DNA of 64,000 nucleotides from Pullilachnospira sp963929535 (GTDB taxonomy: Bacteria > Bacillota > Clostridia > Lachnospirales > Lachnospiraceae). Shown one piece after another: positions 60,926 to 64,000 of the stretch. The position numbers and the translations under genes were made by a program. Each line of letters begins with the position of its first letter. Positions within the stretch are counted from its first letter, which is position 1. The DNA is taken from the NCBI GenBank assembly GCA_963929535.1, contig CAWVIZ010000014.1, positions 434,001-498,000 on the forward strand, written 5' to 3'. A model generated the notes under the pieces. It was not told where the DNA came from. It ran no database searches and saw only the letters and a list, made by a program, of their open reading frames with translations.

Positions 60926-62638
60926 ATGGAAAAATGGATGGTGGCCGCGAAGCGGGCGGATTTTTCCCGGATCGCGGCCAGCTTCGGGATCGATCAGGTG
61001 ACGGCCCGGCTGATCCGGAACCGGGATATCGTGGGGGATGAGGCCATCCGGCAGTATCTGTACGGTACGCGGGAGGACCTTTTGGATCCCATGGGTATGA
61101 AGGATATGGAACGGGCATCCGGGATCCTGAAAGAAAAGATCATGGCCGGAAGCTTCATCCGGATCATCGGAGATTACGATATTGACGGAGTGATGTCCAC
61201 CTATATTCTGCTTCGGGGACTGTCAGGACTGGGAGCGTCGGTGGATTATGTGATTCCCCACAGGATCACGGACGGGTACGGGATCAACGAACATTTGATC
61301 CGGCAGGCCCATGAAGACGGGGTGGATACCATTGTCACCTGTGACAACGGCATCGCCGCCGGCGATCAGATCAGGACTGCCAGGGAGATGGGAATGACTG
61401 TGATCGTCACAGACCATCATGAGGTTCCCTTTGAGGAGGAAAACGGGATCCGCCGGGAGGTGATCCCCCCCGCGGATGCGGTGGTCAATCCCAAGCAGAA
61501 GGACTGCGGCTATGAATTTCCCGGCATCTGCGGAGCGGTGGTGGCCATGAAGCTGATGGAGGCTCTGTACCGTCTGATGTGTCCCGGGAGGGATATTGTG
61601 GACGAGCTGCTGGAATTTGCCGCCATCGCCACTGTGGGAGATGTGATGGACCTGGTGGGGGAAAACCGGATCATTGTGCGGGAGGGGCTGAAACGGCTGC
61701 ACCGGACGGAGAATCCGGGACTTCAGGAGCTGATCCGGGTAAATGGCCTGGAGCCGGAGCAGATCAGTTCCTACCACATCGGGTTTGTCCTGGGTCCCTG
61801 TTTGAATGCCAGCGGACGGCTGGACACGGCCGGGAGAGCCCTGGCTCTTCTGCTGGCCCGTGACCGGCAGGAGGCGGCTGTTCTGGCAGGCGATCTGAAG
61901 GCTCTCAACGACAGCCGGAAGGATATGACGGTCCAGGGGGTGGAAGCGGCTGTTCGCCAGGTGGAAGAGCAGGGGATGTTAAGAGACAGTGTGCTGGTAG
62001 TGTATCTGCCGGAGTGTCATGAAAGTCTGGCAGGCATCATCGCCGGAAGGATCCGGGAGCGGTATCACCGTCCCGCTTTTGTGCTTACCCGGGGGGAGGA
62101 AGGAGTCAAGGGTTCCGGACGTTCCACAGAAAGCTATTCCATGTATGAAAAGCTGTGCGAGTGTAAGGAGTATCTTACCAAGTTCGGCGGACATCCCATG
62201 GCGGCCGGACTGTCACTGGCAGAGGAAAACGTGGAGCCCTTCAGAAGAAGGCTCAATGAGCTGTCAGGACTTACGGAGGCGGATTTTACAGAGAAGATCA
62301 CCATTGATGTTCCCATGCCTCTGAACTACATACGGAAAGATCTGGTGCGGGAGCTGAAGCTGCTGGAGCCCTTTGGAAAGGGAAACGAGAAACCCCTGTT
62401 TGCCCAGAAGGGTTTGATCCCCCGGAATATCCGGGTATTCGGGAAGAACCGGAATGTGGTGCGGATGCAGCTTGCGGATGCGGCGGGCTTTCAGATGACC
62501 GGGATTTTCTTTGGGGACGGGGATGATTTTGTCCGGAAGGTGCAGGGCCGGGATTCCATTTCCATCCTGTATTATCCGGAGATTGACGAATACCAGGGAA
62601 GAGAAAATCTGCAGGTGATCGTAAAAAGCTGGTGCTGA
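60926..62638 (+). CDS. recJ: Single-stranded-DNA-specific exonuclease RecJ
   Basis: 570 residues, the normal bacterial length. DHH-family motifs are in order: GDYDIDGVMST near 82, TCDNGIAAGDQ near 138, TDHHEVPFEEE near 160, and the DHHA1 motif KFGGHPMAAGLSL near 420. RecJ degrades single-stranded DNA 5' to 3' in repair and recombination. The ATG at 60926 is eight bases after GGGAG; a GTG six codons earlier has no site. It starts 21 bases after secDF, so probably the same operon. Confidence 0.94.
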   Translation: MEKWMVAAKRADFSRIAASFGIDQVTARLIRNRDIVGDEAIRQYLYGTREDLLDPMGMKDMERASGILKEKIMAGSFIRIIGDYDIDGVMSTYILLRGLSGLGASVDYVIPHRITDGYGINEHLIRQAHEDGVDTIVTCDNGIAAGDQIRTAREMGMTVIVTDHHEVPFEEENGIRREVIPPADAVVNPKQKDCGYEFPGICGAVVAMKLMEALYRLMCPGRDIVDELLEFAAIATVGDVMDLVGENRIIVREGLKRLHRTENPGLQELIRVNGLEPEQISSYHIGFVLGPCLNASGRLDTAGRALALLLARDRQEAAVLAGDLKALNDSRKDMTVQGVEAAVRQVEEQGMLRDSVLVVYLPECHESLAGIIAGRIRERYHRPAFVLTRGEEGVKGSGRSTESYSMYEKLCECKEYLTKFGGHPMAAGLSLAEENVEPFRRRLNELSGLTEADFTEKITIDVPMPLNYIRKDLVRELKLLEPFGKGNEKPLFAQKGLIPRNIRVFGKNRNVVRMQLADAAGFQMTGIFFGDGDDFVRKVQGRDSISILYYPEIDEYQGRENLQVIVKSWC

Positions 62639-62656
62639 TGGCCGTTCCGAAAATTC

Positions 62657-62685
62657 TTGCAATTTTGGGAATATCATGGTACACT
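62657..62685 (+). promoter_or_regulatory. Candidate promoter of glpK
   Basis: TTGCAA, a 17-base spacer and TACACT, just after the recJ stop and 31 bases ahead of a terminator-like hairpin. Confidence 0.5.
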
Positions 62686-62715
62686 ATTTACAGTTTGATA
62701 GGGAAGCGGAGACGG

Positions 62716-62766
62716 GAGCAAGCTTTGACAACAGTGAATCTGTTGCTCATTGGCTTGCTCTTTTTT
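62716..62766 (+). terminator. Terminator or attenuator in the glpK leader
   Basis: GAGCAAGC (62716-62723) pairs with GCTTGCTC (62753-62760), with an inner CAACAG/CTGTTG stem, then TTTTTT. It lies between the candidate promoter and glpK, as in leaders controlled by GlpP-type antiterminators (inference), and could also end the secDF-recJ transcript. Confidence 0.7.
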
Positions 62767-62872
62767 GGCACAGGAAGCCGCTGGCCCAAGGCGGGGGTAT
62801 GTAAGAGCCGCTATTCAGACGGGCAGGTGTCCCGGGCCGACGCGGTCTCTCGCGCAAAGGAGGGCGTGTAGT

Positions 62873-64000
62873 ATGGCGAAATATGTGATGGCGCTGGATG
62901 CGGGGACCACCAGCAACCGGTGTATTCTGTTTAACGAAAAGGGTGAGATGTGCAGCGTGGCCCAGAAGGAATTTACCCAGTACTTTCCCAAGCCGGGATG
63001 GGTGGAGCACGATGCCAACGAGATCTGGTCCACTCAGCTGGGGGTGGCCGTGGAAGCCATGTCCAAGATCGGGGCTTCCGCGGAGGATATCGCGGCCATC
63101 GGGATCACCAACCAGAGGGAGACGGCTGTCGTCTGGGACAGGCATACCGGAGAGCCGGTGTACCATGCCATTGTCTGGCAGTGCCGCCGCACCTCGGAGT
63201 ACTGTGATTCTCTGAAGGAGCCAGGGGGCTGACCGAGAGCTTCCGGCAGAAAACCGGGCTTCTGATCGATGCCTACTTTGCAGGGAACCAAGGTGAAGTG
63301 GATCCTGGATCAATGTGGAAGGGCGCCGGGGAACGGGCCAGAGAAGGGAGACCTGCTGTTCGGGACGGTGGAGACCTGGCTGATCTGGAAGCTGACCAAG
63401 GGCCAGGTCCATGTGACGGACTATTCCAATGCCTCCCGGACCCTGCTGTTCAACATCAATACCCTCCAGTGGGATCAGGAGATCCTGGAGGAGCTGGATA
63501 TTCCGGCCTGTATGCTTCCTCAGGTCAAGCCCTCCAGCGGAATCTACGGCTCATGCGGACGCTTCCTTCCTGGGAGGAGAGATCCCCATTGCCGGAGCGG
63601 CCGGGGACCAGCAGGCGGCGCTGTTCGGGCAGACCTGCTTTACTCCCGGGGGAGGCCAAGAATACCTATGGCACAGGCTGCTTTCTGCTGATGAATACGG
63701 GAGAGAAGCCGGTATTTTCCAGCAACGGGCTGCTCACCACCATTGCCTGGGGAATCGACGGGAAGGTGAACTACGCGCTGGAGGGCTCCATCTTTGTGGC
63801 GGGCGCCGCCGTCCAGTGGCTGAGAGATGAGATGCGGCTGATCGACTCCGCTATGGATTCGGACTATATGGCCAGGAAGGTGAAGGATACCAACGGCTGC
63901 TATGTGGTCCCGGCTTTTACAGGGCTGGGGGCCCCCCACTGGGATCAGTACGCCAGGGGCACCATCGTGGGGATCACCAGGGGAGTGAACAAGTATCACA
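62873..64000 (+). pseudogene. glpK: Glycerol kinase, interrupted by several small insertions and cut by the window end
   Basis: The first 119 residues are a normal GlpK start (ALDAGTTSNRCILFNEKG, ITNQRETAVVWD) from ATG 62873 with AAGGAGGG. From about 63221 the frame breaks, returns, and breaks again: compared with the expected protein there is one 2-base and about six 1-base insertions between 63221 and 63655, and no deletions. After 63660 the frame is again intact (NTYGTGCFLLMNTGEKP to the window end). Without these insertions the enzyme would be ordinary and would phosphorylate glycerol. Sequence error and true decay cannot be told apart here. Confidence 0.85.

Overview
The window looks like a chromosomal stretch of a spore-forming, strictly anaerobic Clostridium of the Lachnospiraceae type with a GC content in the mid-50s (by eye). 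The main pointers are the SCIFF ranthipeptide precursor and its radical SAM maturase beside secDF and recJ, the [FeFe]-hydrogenase maturation operon hydE-hydG-hydF with its TM1266-type small protein, a CwlC-like mother-cell lysis amidase without signal peptide, a CooC-type nickel ATPase, and bacterial GlnRS. Ribosome binding sites are strong (AGGAGG), promoters are sigma-A-like, and codons favour G/C in third position. I see no complete prophage, insertion sequence, CRISPR array or plasmid function. Most of the window is ordinary chromosome with many small intergenic repeats.

Layout. 1-3.6 kb: the 3' end of an FGGY sugar kinase, an azlCD amino-acid exporter pair and araA. 3.8-8.6 kb: a DUF362 protein, an AraC regulator divergent from a uroporphyrinogen-decarboxylase-family protein, and a CooC-like ATPase. 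8.7-16.8 kb: a PepV-like dipeptidase, a cytidylate-kinase-like protein, D-lactate dehydrogenase, an IlvD/Edd dehydratase overlapping glycerate kinase, and a peptidoglycan amidase. 17.4-18.2 kb: four tRNA genes (Leu-CAA, Val-CAC, Ala-CGC, Gly-CCC), all with C at the wobble position. 18.5-22.3 kb: nitroreductase, a molybdopterin-binding protein, a MOSC-MogA fusion, a tiny Cys-rich protein and an MBL hydrolase. 22.5-31 kb: membrane proteins, M18 aminopeptidase, HD protein, FtsH and GlnRS. 31-39.4 kb: a MocR regulator, a double-HAD fusion, an operon of two small proteins with iron-dependent alcohol and aldehyde dehydrogenases, and a lipid kinase. 39.9-44.2 kb: the hydrogenase maturation operon. 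44.2-50.2 kb: a LacI-controlled GH13 glucosidase with a sugar ABC importer that lacks its ATPase. 50.5-54 kb: VOC protein, CwlC-like amidase, YdcF protein and a CBS-domain membrane protein. 54.2-62.6 kb: a repeat-rich surface protein, TIGR04086 membrane protein, SCIFF peptide (scfA), scfB, secDF and recJ. 62.9-64 kb: glpK, interrupted by a cluster of small insertions and cut by the window end.

The least explained material is between genes. Three families of short palindromic repeats recur: a 143-bp family with 16-bp inverted ends, a family that begins with GCGATACGCCC, and a family built around a CACGTCCGCCTGG core. One member of the first family carries an internal 4 x 51-bp tandem array. 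The most distinctive gene system is the SCIFF locus, whose precursor is only 47 residues long. The leader upstream of the hydrogenase maturation genes and the attenuator-like leader of glpK are the best candidates for undescribed regulation.
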